Assembly: GCF_035917415.1 (NCBI RefSeq)
Contig: NZ_CP109073.1
Location: 4,696,501-4,760,500, forward strand
Direction of reading: 5' to 3'
Source: Streptomyces sp. NBC_01803
GTDB lineage: Bacteria > Actinomycetota > Actinomycetes > Streptomycetales > Streptomycetaceae
DNA: 64,000 nucleotides
Of the stretch, positions 8,651 through 17,855 are shown in pieces. The notes under the pieces were generated by a model. That model searched no databases. It was given only the letters and a program-made list of their open reading frames with translations, and had not been told where the DNA came from. The stretch's first letter is position 1. The number at the start of each line of letters is the position of its first letter. The position numbers and the translations under genes were made by a program.

Positions 8651-9127
8651 TCACTCGGACTGGGTGAGCAGTTCGGCGTATTCGGGGCACAGGTGCTCGA
8701 TGGCGGCCTCGGCGTCCGGGATCTCGCCCTCGTTCAGGGCGTCGGCCACGCCCTCCGGGTCGTGCCGCTCCAGGTAGCCGAGACGGTCGCAGGCTTCCTG
8801 GCCCAGCTCCAGGATGGCCGCCGGATCGGCGCCCGCCGGGACCCGGTCGGTCAGGTACTCCTGCTGCTCCTCGGTGAACTCGCCCTCGGCAGGCGTCAGT
8901 TCATCGGTGGGCACCGTCTCGTCCGGGATGCCGTCGTCGGTCGGCTCGTCGCTCCCGCCGTCCTCGCCCTCCACCGAGGGGGAGGGCGCCGGCTCCTCGG
9001 CCGACGAGTCGTCGCCCCCGCCGCCGCAGGCGGAGACGGACAGCGCCAGCACCGCCGCCGCCGCGGCGGCCGTGAAGGCCGCCGCGGCACGGGATGCCCG
9101 CGCGCGATGCGTCAGGCGCAGGTGCAT
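8651..9127 (-). CDS. Lipoprotein with DUF732-like C-terminus
   Basis: This 158-aa protein has a type II signal peptide: basic MHLRLTHRARASR, a hydrophobic core, and lipobox VSAC before GGGGDD. An acidic Pro/Ser/Glu linker follows, then a small helical region (about 100-155) with two cysteines in LGQEACDRLGYLE and HLCPEYAELL. That spacing resembles DUF732 of mycobacterial surface proteins. I took ATG 9127 over the upstream start because the longer version would bury the signal peptide. Its ATG overlaps the stop of the preceding gene as TGATG, so translation is coupled to the large secreted protein and the two may work together. Confidence 0.75.
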   Translation of the reverse strand: MHLRLTHRARASRAAAAFTAAAAAAVLALSVSACGGGGDDSSAEEPAPSPSVEGEDGGSDEPTDDGIPDETVPTDELTPAEGEFTEEQQEYLTDRVPAGADPAAILELGQEACDRLGYLERHDPEGVADALNEGEIPDAEAAIEHLCPEYAELLTQSE

Positions 9128-11928
9128 CAGGGTGCTCCGAAGGTCAGCAGGAGCTGGGGACGGTAGCTCGCCGTCGAGTACTCGCCGGACCACAGCCACA
9201 GACTGTCCGTCCCGGCGCTGGTCAGCGCCAGGTCGTACTGACTGCCCAGAGCCGCTTCGATGGTGTCGAGATCCAGCTGGACCGTGTGCGAACCACCGGG
9301 GGTGTCCGGCGCGTTGAGCGTGCCCAGCACCGTACTGCCCAGCGCCGGGCGGGTGGCGTACGTGGCGCCCGTCTCCGTCCAGGCGCCGTTGATCGGCACG
9401 ACGCTGAAGTCGTCCACCGATCCGGCGATCGAGTCGCCGCTCACCCGCACCCGCAGTGCCGCGCTCTTCAGCACCTGCCCCGAAGGGGCCGCCGGAATAT
9501 CGAAGTTGAGATAGCTCTCGTACGCCGACGTGCCGCGGACCGCGAGCTGCGAGTTGGTCCCGTAGTTGGTGGTGGTGGCCGAGCCGTTCACATACGTGTC
9601 GGCCGTCGGCTCCACCGCGGTGACCGTGTCGGTCGGCGCCGTCGCCGCCGCGTAGTGCGCGCCGATGCGCGTCGCGGAGAGCTGGGCGCCGTAGACGGCG
9701 GCCTCGTCGATCTGACCGGCGAAGAAGTCGCTGGCCGGCCGGCTGGGCCAGCCCTGGAGGCTGTCGCCGCCGACGCGCCAGTAGCTGGTGGCGTTCCTGG
9801 CCGAGGTGGTCAGGATGCTGCTGGCGACCTGCTGTCCGTCCACGTACAGCCGCATGCCGTTGTTGCCGACCGAGGCGGCGACGTGGTGCCAGCGGTTGTC
9901 GTTGTACGAACGGCTGCTGGTGATCGTCCGGTAGGTGAGGTTGTACAGGCCGAACGTCAGGCGGCCGTCGTTGAGCATGTAGATCTTGTTGTCACGGGTG
10001 GTGCTCTCCTCCAGGACGCGGTTGCCCTGGCCGATGAGCTGGCCGCCGGAGGTGGTCGACGTCTTGAACCACGTCTCCAGGGTCAGCCGCGTCACGCCCG
10101 AGTAGATCCGGTCGCTGTAGGTGTAGGCGTCCGTGCCGTCGTAGCCGATGCCCGCGGCGTCGGTGCCGGGCACGGCCGGCGGGGTCACACCGCGCGTCGG
10201 GCCGCCGCGGTGGACGCCGCCGCTGTTGTTGCCCGAGGAGTCGGAGGCGAAGGTGTTCGCCGGCTCGTCGAACCGCCAGTACAGCAGCGGGTTGTCGGCG
10301 CGGACCGCGTCGGCGTACGGCTGGCCGCTGCCGGCCGCCGTGATGGTGACCGGCGTGGACAGCGCGCTGGTGTTGCCGGCCGCGTCGGTGGCCGTCACCC
10401 GGTAGGTGTGGGACTCGCCCGCCGTCACGCTGGTGTCCGCGTAGGTCAGCTGGGTCCGCACCCACGGCACCGAGCTGGAGTCCACGGTGTGGACCGGCGA
10501 GCTGCCGCCGTCGCGGTAGACGCGGTAGGTGAGCCGGCTGTCGTCCAGGTCCAGGCTGGGCCGCCAGGTGAAGTCGATCCGCCCGGGGACGAGGCTGGTG
10601 GCGTGCGTCTCCGGGGTCGACGGGGTCTCGGTGTCGGGGGAGCTGGCGAAACGGGTCAGGCCCCACTGCGCCACGCCGTTGACGGTGGTGAAGCCGCCGC
10701 CGATCCAGAGGAAGTCCCGGTTGTCCGACGGGTGATCGGTGGACAGGGACAGCACGCGCGGGCCGATCGCCTCGCCGAGGCCGTCGTTGGTGTTGGGGAA
10801 CCAGCCGAGCTTCGTCTGATTCGTCACGTCCTGCGCGAACATGTGGTAGCGCGGCTGGTTGGGGAATTCGCCCATGCTGGAGCAGTCGTGCGCGTGGTGC
10901 ACGCTGTACAGGGCGTTGTTGTAGGGCAGCACGTCCTGCGTGGCGCCCAGGCAGGTGTCTCGCCAGCGCTGGTTGAAGTTGCTCAGGTTGAACGCCGCCC
11001 GGCCGTCGAACACGCCGCCGCCGGTGCCCTCGTTGCCCGTGTAGAAGCTGGTCGAGTCGGTGGCGATGGACTGCACCGTCGAGTTGGTGTGGAAGAAGCC
11101 GACCGGGTAGGTGCGCACATTGGCCCCGGTGCTGGCGCTCACGATGGCCAGCGCGTGCGAGTCGGCGCCGTTCATCCGGAAGAAGTCGCCGCCCAGGATG
11201 ACGTTCTGGCCGTCCGGGGTGAGAGCGATCGCCTTGCCGATCTCGTCGGCGTTGGCCGTCCAGCTCTGGACCGCGCCGGAGGTGTCGACCGCGCCGAAGC
11301 GCGACCGCTGCTGGCCACTCAGCTCCGTGAAGTCACCGCCCAGGTACACCCGGTCGGTGCCCGCCTCGATGGCCCGGACGATGCCGTTGGCCGCGGTGGG
11401 GAACGAGACGCGGTCGCAGCTCGGGATGTCGAACGCGGCCAGGCTGCTGGCGCCCGAGCCGTTGACCGAGCCGAAGCTGCCGCCGACGTACAGCGTCTCG
11501 CCGTCCGGCGACACGTCCATCGCGCGGATCGTCGCGGTGCCGGTGCCGATGGTGAACGACAGGTCGCAGCTCGCCACCGGCTCACCGGTGGCGGCGTCCA
11601 GGGCCGCGAAGTTGAGCGCGGGCTGCTCCTGGGTGCCGGACGCGGCGCCGGGCGGGCGGATGGTGGAGAACGTGCCGCCGACGTAGACCACGCCGTCGGC
11701 CTCGGCCATCGCGTAGACAACGCCGTTGGTCTGCCAGGTCGGCAGCTCCTCCGCGGTCACGCCGACCGGCGGGGTGAGGGCCTCGGCGGACGAGCCGTTC
11801 AGCACGTTCGACCCCGCCATCACCCCCGCGGCCAGCGTCAGCACGGCGCCCACGGCCACCCCGGCGCGCAGACCACGTCTGCGGTGCTTCCCGCGGACCT
11901 CTCGGTCTGCTTGTCGTCGAATCCTCAT
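9127..11928 (-). CDS. Large secreted multidomain protein: beta-propeller, FN3, LamG, DNRLRE
   Basis: About 933 aa from ATG 11928. A basic region and hydrophobic segment (RAGVAVGAVLTLAAGVMA) act as signal peptide or N-terminal anchor. Residues about 50-435 carry propeller-like repeats with the recurrent phrase VYVGGTFS / LYVGGSFGSVNG / VYLGGDFTELSG. A fibronectin type III domain follows (PGRIDFTWRPSLDLDDSRLTYRVYRDG to TPVTITAAG), then a concanavalin/LamG domain (WHHVAASVGNNGMRLYVDGQ, IDEAAVYG). The C-terminus is a DNRLRE/CBM-like domain (DTYVNGSATTTNYGTNSQLAVRG). Together these suggest binding to polysaccharide outside the cell. Alternative starts at 11940 and 12012 exist. It sits downstream of gmd and is coupled to the lipoprotein gene. 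Confidence 0.8.
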   Translation of the reverse strand: MRIRRQADREVRGKHRRRGLRAGVAVGAVLTLAAGVMAGSNVLNGSSAEALTPPVGVTAEELPTWQTNGVVYAMAEADGVVYVGGTFSTIRPPGAASGTQEQPALNFAALDAATGEPVASCDLSFTIGTGTATIRAMDVSPDGETLYVGGSFGSVNGSGASSLAAFDIPSCDRVSFPTAANGIVRAIEAGTDRVYLGGDFTELSGQQRSRFGAVDTSGAVQSWTANADEIGKAIALTPDGQNVILGGDFFRMNGADSHALAIVSASTGANVRTYPVGFFHTNSTVQSIATDSTSFYTGNEGTGGGVFDGRAAFNLSNFNQRWRDTCLGATQDVLPYNNALYSVHHAHDCSSMGEFPNQPRYHMFAQDVTNQTKLGWFPNTNDGLGEAIGPRVLSLSTDHPSDNRDFLWIGGGFTTVNGVAQWGLTRFASSPDTETPSTPETHATSLVPGRIDFTWRPSLDLDDSRLTYRVYRDGGSSPVHTVDSSSVPWVRTQLTYADTSVTAGESHTYRVTATDAAGNTSALSTPVTITAAGSGQPYADAVRADNPLLYWRFDEPANTFASDSSGNNSGGVHRGGPTRGVTPPAVPGTDAAGIGYDGTDAYTYSDRIYSGVTRLTLETWFKTSTTSGGQLIGQGNRVLEESTTRDNKIYMLNDGRLTFGLYNLTYRTITSSRSYNDNRWHHVAASVGNNGMRLYVDGQQVASSILTTSARNATSYWRVGGDSLQGWPSRPASDFFAGQIDEAAVYGAQLSATRIGAHYAAATAPTDTVTAVEPTADTYVNGSATTTNYGTNSQLAVRGTSAYESYLNFDIPAAPSGQVLKSAALRVRVSGDSIAGSVDDFSVVPINGAWTETGATYATRPALGSTVLGTLNAPDTPGGSHTVQLDLDTIEAALGSQYDLALTSAGTDSLWLWSGEYSTASYRPQLLLTFGAP

Positions 11929-12046
11929 CGCCTCACCCATTTCCCAGCTACCCCGGTTATCCCGGACTTTCGCGCACTTGATGACCAACGGACCGGGCGG
12001 CTGGTTGTGCACTTGTTGCTACGCCTACAACGCGAATCGGTAACGC

Positions 12047-13060
12047 TCATCGATCGATCCGGACCCTAGCCCCGCTCAACTCGGCGTCCAGCGCGGCGAT
12101 GTCCGCCTCGACCATCAGCTCCGCGAGCTCGCGCCACCGCACGGCGGGCTCCCAGCCGAGCAGGTCGCGCGCCTTGCTGGCGTCGCCGACCAGTGCGTCC
12201 ACCTCGCTGGGCCGTTCGTACTTGGGGTCGAACAGGACGTGCTCGGTCCAGTCCAGACCGCCCGCGGTGAACGCGGCCTGGAGGAAGTCCCGGACGGTGG
12301 CCGGCACTCCGGTGGCCACCACGTAGTCGTCCGGCTCGTCGCGCTGGAGCATCCGCCACATCGACTCGACGTATTCGGGCGCGTACCCCCAGTCCCGGAC
12401 CGCGTCCAGATTACCCATGTACAGGCGGTCCTGGAGGCCGGCCCGGATCCGGGCCACGGCCCGCGTGATCTTCCGGGTGACGAACGTTTCACCCCGGCGC
12501 GGCGACTCGTGATTGAACAGGATGCCGTTGACCGCGAACAGTCCGTATGCCTCTCGGTAGTTCACCGTGGACCAGTAGCTGTAGACCTTGGCGCAGCCGT
12601 ACGGGCTGCGCGGGTGGAACGGCGTCTTCTCGTTCTGCGGCGGTGGGGTCGCGCCGAACATCTCCGAGGACGATGCCTGGTAGATCCTGGTGTCGATGCC
12701 GCTCGCCCGGATCGCCTCCAGCAGCCGCAGCGTGCCGAGCCCGGTGACGTCCGCCGTGTACATCGGGGCGTCGAAGGAGACCCGGACGTGTGACTGGGCG
12801 CCGAGGTTGTACACCTCGTCGGGCCGCAGCTCGCGGAGCAGGTTCACCAGCGCCACTCCGTCGGACAGGTCGGCGTAGTGCAGCACCAGTGTCCGGCCCG
12901 GCTCCTGCGGGTCCTGGTAGACGTGGTCGATCCGTTCGGTGTTGAAGGTCGAGGCGCGGCGCACGAGCCCGTGCACGGTGTAGCCCTTCTCCATGAGCAG
13001 CTCGGCCAGATATGACCCGTCCTGGCCGGTGACACCGGTGATCAGCGCGGTTTTACCCAT
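12047..13060 (-). CDS. gmd: GDP-mannose 4,6-dehydratase
   Basis: This 337-aa extended SDR enzyme converts GDP-mannose to GDP-4-keto-6-deoxymannose, the first step to GDP-L-fucose. The NADP-binding start ([20 protein letters not shown]), the Gmd signature [18 protein letters not shown], the catalytic SSSEMFG / [10 protein letters not shown] (Tyr-x3-Lys) and [16 protein letters not shown] are all present. ATG 13060 was chosen because AGGGGA lies 7 nt upstream and the protein then starts MGKTALITG, as in the family. It is divergent from fcl with only 65 bp between starts, so both steps probably share control. Confidence 0.93.
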   Translation of the reverse strand: MGKTALITGVTGQDGSYLAELLMEKGYTVHGLVRRASTFNTERIDHVYQDPQEPGRTLVLHYADLSDGVALVNLLRELRPDEVYNLGAQSHVRVSFDAPMYTADVTGLGTLRLLEAIRASGIDTRIYQASSSEMFGATPPPQNEKTPFHPRSPYGCAKVYSYWSTVNYREAYGLFAVNGILFNHESPRRGETFVTRKITRAVARIRAGLQDRLYMGNLDAVRDWGYAPEYVESMWRMLQRDEPDDYVVATGVPATVRDFLQAAFTAGGLDWTEHVLFDPKYERPSEVDALVGDASKARDLLGWEPAVRWRELAELMVEADIAALDAELSGARVRIDR

Positions 13061-13125
13061 GAATGATCCCCTAAATGAATCTGATGTGGTCATTGTGTGA
13101 GGGGTGCCTGGCACAATCTCGTGCC
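13061..13125. promoter_or_regulatory. Shared gmd/fcl divergent promoter region
   Basis: Only 65 bp separate the divergent gmd and fcl starts. The segment is AT-richer than its surroundings and must hold both promoters and any shared operator. I cannot define -10/-35 boxes with confidence. Confidence 0.45.
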
Positions 13126-14064
13126 ATGACAACTCTGCTTCAGCCGGCCACCCGGATATTCGTCGCGGGTCACCGCGGCCTGGTCGGGTCCGCCATCGCC
13201 CGCGTCCTGGCGGACGAGGGCTACGACGTGGTGACCAGGACCCGGGCCGAGCTGGATCTGCGGGACGAGGAGCGGACGCGGGAGTACCTGTGCGACGTCC
13301 GGCCGGACGCCGTGGTGCTGGCCGCCGCCACGGTGGGGGGGATCATGGCGAACCAGACGTTCCCTGTCCGCTTCCTTGAGGACAATCTGCGGATCCAGCT
13401 CAGTGTGATCGCCGGGGCGCATGCCGCCGACGTCGACCGGCTGTTGTTCCTCGGCTCGTCGTGCATCTACCCCAAGCTCGCCCCGCAGCCCATCACCGAG
13501 GATGCGCTGCTGACGGGACCGCTGGAGCCGACGAACGAGCCGTACGCCCTGGCGAAGATCGCGGGGATCTCCCAGGTGCGCTCCTACCGTCGGCAGTACG
13601 GACGGTCCTACATCTCCGCCATGCCGACAAATCTCTACGGGCCCGGGGACAATTTCGACCCCGAGACCTCTCATGTGCTGCCCGCGCTGATCCGCCGCTT
13701 CCACGAGGCGAAGCGGGAAGGCCGCCCGGAGGTGGTGCTGTGGGGCACGGGGACACCGCGCCGCGAGTTCCTGCACAGCGACGACCTCGCGCGGGCCTGC
13801 CTGCTGCTGCTGCGCGAGTACGACGACGGGTCGCCGGTCAACGTCGGCTGCGGCGAGGACCTGACGATCGCGGAGCTGGCCGCGACGATCGCCGACGCCG
13901 TCGGCTACACCGGCCGGGTCGCGTGGGACCCGGCCAAGCCGGACGGGACGCCGCGCAAGCTGCTCGACATCGGCCGGCTGCGGAAGCTGGGCTTCGCCCC
14001 CGGCATCCCGCTGGCGCGCGGCATCCGGGAGACGTACGAGTGGTGGCTGAACCATGCCTCTTGA
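13126..14064 (+). CDS. fcl: GDP-L-fucose synthase
   Basis: This 312-aa SDR epimerase/reductase turns GDP-4-keto-6-deoxymannose into GDP-L-fucose. Visible are the NADP site [15 protein letters not shown], the family segment [22 protein letters not shown], catalytic [13 protein letters not shown], and Tyr/Lys in [11 protein letters not shown], followed by [16 protein letters not shown] 13126 starts the protein just before the Rossmann fold; the ORF also has an ATG at 13084 with no better ribosome-binding site. With gmd it gives the cell GDP-fucose, presumably for the nearby glycosyltransferases. Confidence 0.92.
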   Translation: MTTLLQPATRIFVAGHRGLVGSAIARVLADEGYDVVTRTRAELDLRDEERTREYLCDVRPDAVVLAAATVGGIMANQTFPVRFLEDNLRIQLSVIAGAHAADVDRLLFLGSSCIYPKLAPQPITEDALLTGPLEPTNEPYALAKIAGISQVRSYRRQYGRSYISAMPTNLYGPGDNFDPETSHVLPALIRRFHEAKREGRPEVVLWGTGTPRREFLHSDDLARACLLLLREYDDGSPVNVGCGEDLTIAELAATIADAVGYTGRVAWDPAKPDGTPRKLLDIGRLRKLGFAPGIPLARGIRETYEWWLNHAS

Positions 14065-14069
14065 GCCCC

Positions 14070-15575
14070 CTAGTACGCGCCGCGGCCATCGACCACCGCG
14101 CGGAGGGTGCGGGCCAGCACGTCCAGGTCGCCGGTGACCGACCAGTTGTCCGTGTAGAAGAGATCGAGCGCCAGCCCCTCGTCCCAGGAGAGGTCCGAGC
14201 GCCCGCTGACCTGCCACAGACCGGTCAGGCCCGGCCGCACGCCGAGCCGGCGCAACTCCACCGCGCCGTACCGGGCGACCTCGTCGGGCAGCGGCGGGCG
14301 CGGGCCGACCAGGGCCATGTCGCCACGCAGCACGTTGATGAGCTGCGGCAGCTCGTCGAGCGAGGTGCGGCGCAGGACGCGCCCGAGGCGGGTGACGCGG
14401 GGGTCGCGGCGGATCTTGAACAGCGGTCCGGCCAGGTGCTCGTTGTCCGCCTCCAGCTCGGGCCGCCGCTGATCGGCGTCGGCGACCATGGTGCGGAACT
14501 TCCAGAGGGTGAACGGCGTGCCCCGGAAGCCGATCCGGGTCTGCCGGTAGAGCACCGGGCCGCGCGAGTCCAGCCGGACCGCGAGGGCCAGCGCGAGCAG
14601 CGGCGGGCTGAGGACCAGCAGGATCAGCGCGGCGGCCACCCGGTCGAGCACGCACTTCAACGCCGGTTGCGTACCCCGGCGCAGCGGTGGCGCGATGTGC
14701 AGGAGGTTGAGGCCGGCGGTGGCGGAGACCGACAGTCTGCGCAGCGCCACCTCGGTCAGCCCGGAGGCGATCGCCAGCGACAGGCCGGCGTCCTGCACGG
14801 CCCAGGTCAGCCGCCGCAGCCGCTCCCCGGTGAGCCGCGAGCCGGGCACGACGAGCACCATGTCCGCGTCGTGGCGGCGCGCGGCGGCCAGCACGATGGA
14901 GCCGTCGGGCCCCTCGGGTATCAGATCCGGGACGGCGAGGGCCGGTTCGGGGTCCGGGTCGATCAGCCGGCCCAGCTCGGGAACGCCGCCGGTCAGCTCG
15001 CCGGCGCCGGCCGGCACGATGCCGATGACCACATAGGCGTGGTCGGTGCGGGCGGCGAGCTGGGCGGCGACCGCGTCGGCGGTGGCCGGCTCGCCCACGA
15101 CCAGCACCCGGCGCAGGGCGTGCGCCTGGTGGCGCTGTCCCGTCAGGTGGCCGTGGATCGCCGCGCCGGTCACAGCGGTGATCAACAGGGCGGGAGTGAG
15201 GCCGAGAAACGCGGAGGAGACGGCGGAGGTCTCGCCGGTCACCGCGCGGAGACCGGCGAGCAGGCCGAGCATGATCAGCCAGTCGTGGACGGTGGCGAGG
15301 AAACCGCGCGATTCGCCCAGCGTCCTGGCGCCGTAACGGCGGCCGAGAGAACGGACGGTGAGCCAGCAGAACGTGGCGACGGTCGCCGAGGCGAAGGGAC
15401 GGGTTTCGGAGGCGAAGGCATAAGCGAGCGAGACGGGGACGAAGACCCCCAGCGCGTCGGCGGCGACGGCGACCAGTGGATACCAGCGAGCGGTATCGCG
15501 GCTTCGGACTGAGCGGTGTCCGGCCACGGTTGGTCTTCGTATCGTGCCTGTACGCGATGGTTGTGGATGACGCAT
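14070..15575 (-). CDS. Polyprenyl-phosphate sugar-1-phosphate transferase (WbaP/CpsE type)
   Basis: This 501-aa membrane enzyme starts polysaccharide assembly by moving a sugar-1-phosphate from an NDP-sugar to undecaprenyl phosphate. The N-terminal half has several hydrophobic segments and a degenerate Rossmann-like region (RRVLVVGEPATADAV). The C-terminal catalytic domain carries KCVLDRVAAALILLVLSPP, LYRQTRIGFRGTPFTLWKFRTM, RRTSLDELPQLINVLRGDMALVGPRPP and RPGLTGLWQVSGRSDLSWDE, all signatures of the family. ATG 15575 follows a TTGGGGGG stretch. It is convergent with fcl (5-nt gap). Specificity (Gal, Glc or another) is not readable. Confidence 0.9.
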   Translation of the reverse strand: MRHPQPSRTGTIRRPTVAGHRSVRSRDTARWYPLVAVAADALGVFVPVSLAYAFASETRPFASATVATFCWLTVRSLGRRYGARTLGESRGFLATVHDWLIMLGLLAGLRAVTGETSAVSSAFLGLTPALLITAVTGAAIHGHLTGQRHQAHALRRVLVVGEPATADAVAAQLAARTDHAYVVIGIVPAGAGELTGGVPELGRLIDPDPEPALAVPDLIPEGPDGSIVLAAARRHDADMVLVVPGSRLTGERLRRLTWAVQDAGLSLAIASGLTEVALRRLSVSATAGLNLLHIAPPLRRGTQPALKCVLDRVAAALILLVLSPPLLALALAVRLDSRGPVLYRQTRIGFRGTPFTLWKFRTMVADADQRRPELEADNEHLAGPLFKIRRDPRVTRLGRVLRRTSLDELPQLINVLRGDMALVGPRPPLPDEVARYGAVELRRLGVRPGLTGLWQVSGRSDLSWDEGLALDLFYTDNWSVTGDLDVLARTLRAVVDGRGAY

Positions 15576-15905
15576 GAACCCCCCAAGGCCATGATGCGAC
15601 AGCACTGCGGAGACAATGTAACGACCTGCGGCGACAAAGAAGGCGCGCAACCATCTCCCCGTGAGTGCGCGCCTCTGCCGTTGAAAAAGATTAGGGCATC
15701 CAACAACCGTTTGGCTGTCGTTTGTTGTAACTTTCCGAAAGCGCCCGGTTCATCGTCCGGATTTTTCCCGATCTGTCCGGCATGTATATGCACACGGCCG
15801 CAGTGTGATCGCCTTCCGTTGCTCACCGTTCGCACATCACGTCGCGGGGGAACGGCGAAGAAATCGTGAGAGTTTGTTTGAACTCGCGGAAGGTGCGCCG
15901 GAGGG
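15576..15905. promoter_or_regulatory. 330-bp AT-richer promoter region upstream of the sugar-phosphate transferase
   Basis: This is the leader of the minus-strand transferase gene. The stretch 15680-15790 is much richer in A and T than the surroundings, as expected of a promoter. It contains a perfect 6-bp inverted repeat, CAACAA (15701-15706) and TTGTTG (15722-15727), spaced by 15 nt, a plausible operator. No gene is visible. Confidence 0.45.
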
Positions 15906-16799
15906 CTACCAGACCGTCGTGTCGACCGCCGACAACGCTTCCGCGAACGCCTGAACGGGCAGTGCCGCGGGCGGCTTTCCGTACACCGCGAGCGATACGC
16001 GGCGCAGGTCGCCGGGCAGCCGGTCCGCCCGCACGCCGGGGTGGCGGTGCGCGGCGAGCGCGAGCCCCGGCAGCACGCCGACCCCCAGACCGGCGGCGAC
16101 GAGCGCCTGCACGGCCACGTAGTCGTCGGTCTCGAACGTGATCCGCGGCGCGAACCCGGCGCGTTCGCACAGCGCCGCCAGATGGGTGCGGCAGCGTTCG
16201 CAGCCGGCGATCCAGTTCTCCCCGGCGAACGTGGCGAGTTGGCCGCGCGGCCCGGCGAACTCACCGTCGGCCGGCGTCACCACGTACATCGGTTCCTCCC
16301 GCAGCGGCGTCACCGTGGTGTGGCGTCGGTCACCCGGCACCGGCTCGCCGTGCTCGAAGATCAGCGCCGCGTCCACGTCCGCGTTCCGCAGCGCGGTCAG
16401 CGCCTCCGGCGGCTCGGCCTCGGTGAGCGCCAGCTCGATCCCGGGGTGGTCCGCCGCGAGCCGCGCGGCGGCCGGCGGCACCAGCGTCGCCAGCGCCGAG
16501 GGGAAGGCGGCCAGCCGCACCCGGCCGGTGCGCAGCCCGGCGTGGGCGGCCAGCTCCGCTCGCGCCGACTCGACCTGACCGAGGATCTCCTCGGCGCGGG
16601 CCACCAGGAGCCACCCGGCGTCGGTGAGCAGGATGCCGCGCCCGGCCCGCCGCACCAGCACCACGCCCACCTCGGCCTCCAGCCGGGCGAGGTGGTGGCT
16701 GACCGAGGGCTGCGCGTAGTGGAGCGCCTCGGCGGCGGCGGTGACCGAGCCCTCCCGGGCCACCGCGACCAGGATCCGGAGCCGGGTGAGGTCGAGCAC
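15906..16799 (-). CDS. LysR-family transcriptional regulator
   Basis: This 297-aa protein has an N-terminal winged helix-turn-helix (LDLTRLRILVAVAREGSVTAAAEALHY then PSVSHHLARLEAEVG, residues 2-50) and a LysR effector-binding domain. In the latter, GRVRLAAFPSALATLVPPA, LREEPMYVVTP and VAAGLGVGVLPGLAL are recognisable. GTG 16799 is the first codon compatible with the family's start. It is divergent from a PLP-dependent dehydratase 81 bp away, the standard LysR arrangement, so it probably controls that gene in response to its substrate or product. The effector is unknown. Confidence 0.88.
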   Translation of the reverse strand: MLDLTRLRILVAVAREGSVTAAAEALHYAQPSVSHHLARLEAEVGVVLVRRAGRGILLTDAGWLLVARAEEILGQVESARAELAAHAGLRTGRVRLAAFPSALATLVPPAAARLAADHPGIELALTEAEPPEALTALRNADVDAALIFEHGEPVPGDRRHTTVTPLREEPMYVVTPADGEFAGPRGQLATFAGENWIAGCERCRTHLAALCERAGFAPRITFETDDYVAVQALVAAGLGVGVLPGLALAAHRHPGVRADRLPGDLRRVSLAVYGKPPAALPVQAFAEALSAVDTTVW

Positions 16800-16880
16800 G
16801 CTCGAACTATAGACAGAATCGATGCGTCCAGAGAAAACCGGCATTGGATCTATTGGTCCCGTTCGTGGCACCGTGGTCGT
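16800..16880. promoter_or_regulatory. LysR/dehydratase divergent operator region
   Basis: The 81-bp spacer is AT-rich and contains CTATAGA (about 16806) and a near inverted copy TCTATTG (about 16850), together with ATCGAT. LysR proteins usually bind T-N11-A dyads in such spacers. The exact site is an inference. Confidence 0.4.
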
Positions 16881-17849
16881 ATGCGACCGCCGACGATCAC
16901 CGACGCCCTGCGCGCCCGCCGCCTGCTGGCGGACCACCTGCCGCCCACCCCGATGTGGTCCTACCCGGCGCTGAACGCCGCCGCCGGGGCCACCGTCCTG
17001 ATCAAGCACGAGAACACCCAGCCGACCGGCGCCTTCAAGGTGCGCGGCGGCCTCACCCTCCTCGCGGGGATGGACCCGGCCGAACGCTCCCGCGGCGTCC
17101 TCGGGTACTCCACGGGCAACCACGCCCAGTCCCTCGCCTACGCCGCCGCCCGGTTCGGCGCGCCCTGCGTCATCGTCATGCCCGAGGACCCGAACCCGGC
17201 CAAGGCGCGGGCGGTGCGCGCGCTGGGCGCCGAGCTGATCGAGCACGGCGCGGACCTCGACGCCGCCGCCGCGCACGCCGGGAAGGTCGCCGCCGACCGT
17301 GGCATGCGGCTGGTCAGCGCGGGCGACGAACCGGCCCTCATCGCCGGGGTCGCCACCGCGTACCTGGAGGTCTTCGAGCGGGAGCCCGCGCTCGACGCGA
17401 TCGTGGTGCCGGTCGGGGCGGGGAGCGGCGCCGCCGCGGCCTGTCTGGTCGCCGCCGCCGTGGCCCCCGGCTGCCGGGTGATCGCCGTCCAGTCCGCCGC
17501 CTCGCCCGCCGCGTACGAGTCCTGGCGGGCGGGTGTGCCGCTGACCCGGCCCAACCGGACCCGGGTGGAGGGCCTCGCCGCCGGCTGCGGGTTCGCGCTG
17601 CCCCAGGGGCTGCTGCGCTCGCGTCTGGCCGACTTCGTGCTCGTCGACGATGACGCCATCGCGGAGGCCCAGTGGACGCTGATGCGCGACGCGCACACCC
17701 TGGCCGAGGGCGCGGGTGCCGCCGCGCTGGCCGCCGTGCTCGCCGCCCCCGGGGACTTCGCCGGGCAGCGGGTGGCCGTGATGGTCACGGGCGGAAACGC
17801 CAGCGAGCGCGAGATCCGCGCCTGCGGCGGCATCACCGCCGCCGCCTGA
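16881..17849 (+). CDS. PLP-dependent threonine/serine dehydratase (fold type II)
   Basis: This 322-aa protein has the fold type II PLP pattern. The Schiff-base lysine is in TQPTGAFKVRGG, the substrate loop is STGNHAQSLAYAA, and the phosphate-binding glycine loop is VGAGSGAAAAC. Family members deaminate threonine or serine to 2-oxo acids; serine racemase and ectoine-utilisation relatives share this architecture. It has no C-terminal ACT regulatory domain, so it resembles catabolic rather than isoleucine-biosynthetic enzymes. ATG 16881 gives the normal N-terminus. Control by the divergent LysR gene is likely. Exact substrate uncertain. Confidence 0.82.
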   Translation: MRPPTITDALRARRLLADHLPPTPMWSYPALNAAAGATVLIKHENTQPTGAFKVRGGLTLLAGMDPAERSRGVLGYSTGNHAQSLAYAAARFGAPCVIVMPEDPNPAKARAVRALGAELIEHGADLDAAAAHAGKVAADRGMRLVSAGDEPALIAGVATAYLEVFEREPALDAIVVPVGAGSGAAAACLVAAAVAPGCRVIAVQSAASPAAYESWRAGVPLTRPNRTRVEGLAAGCGFALPQGLLRSRLADFVLVDDDAIAEAQWTLMRDAHTLAEGAGAAALAAVLAAPGDFAGQRVAVMVTGGNASEREIRACGGITAAA

Positions 17850-17855
17850 GCGTCC

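Noticed and set aside
9094..12069. 991-codon plus-strand ORF opposite the large secreted protein
   Set aside because: The opposite strand encodes recognisable propeller, FN3, LamG and DNRLRE domains; this frame is Arg/Gly/Val-rich and featureless.
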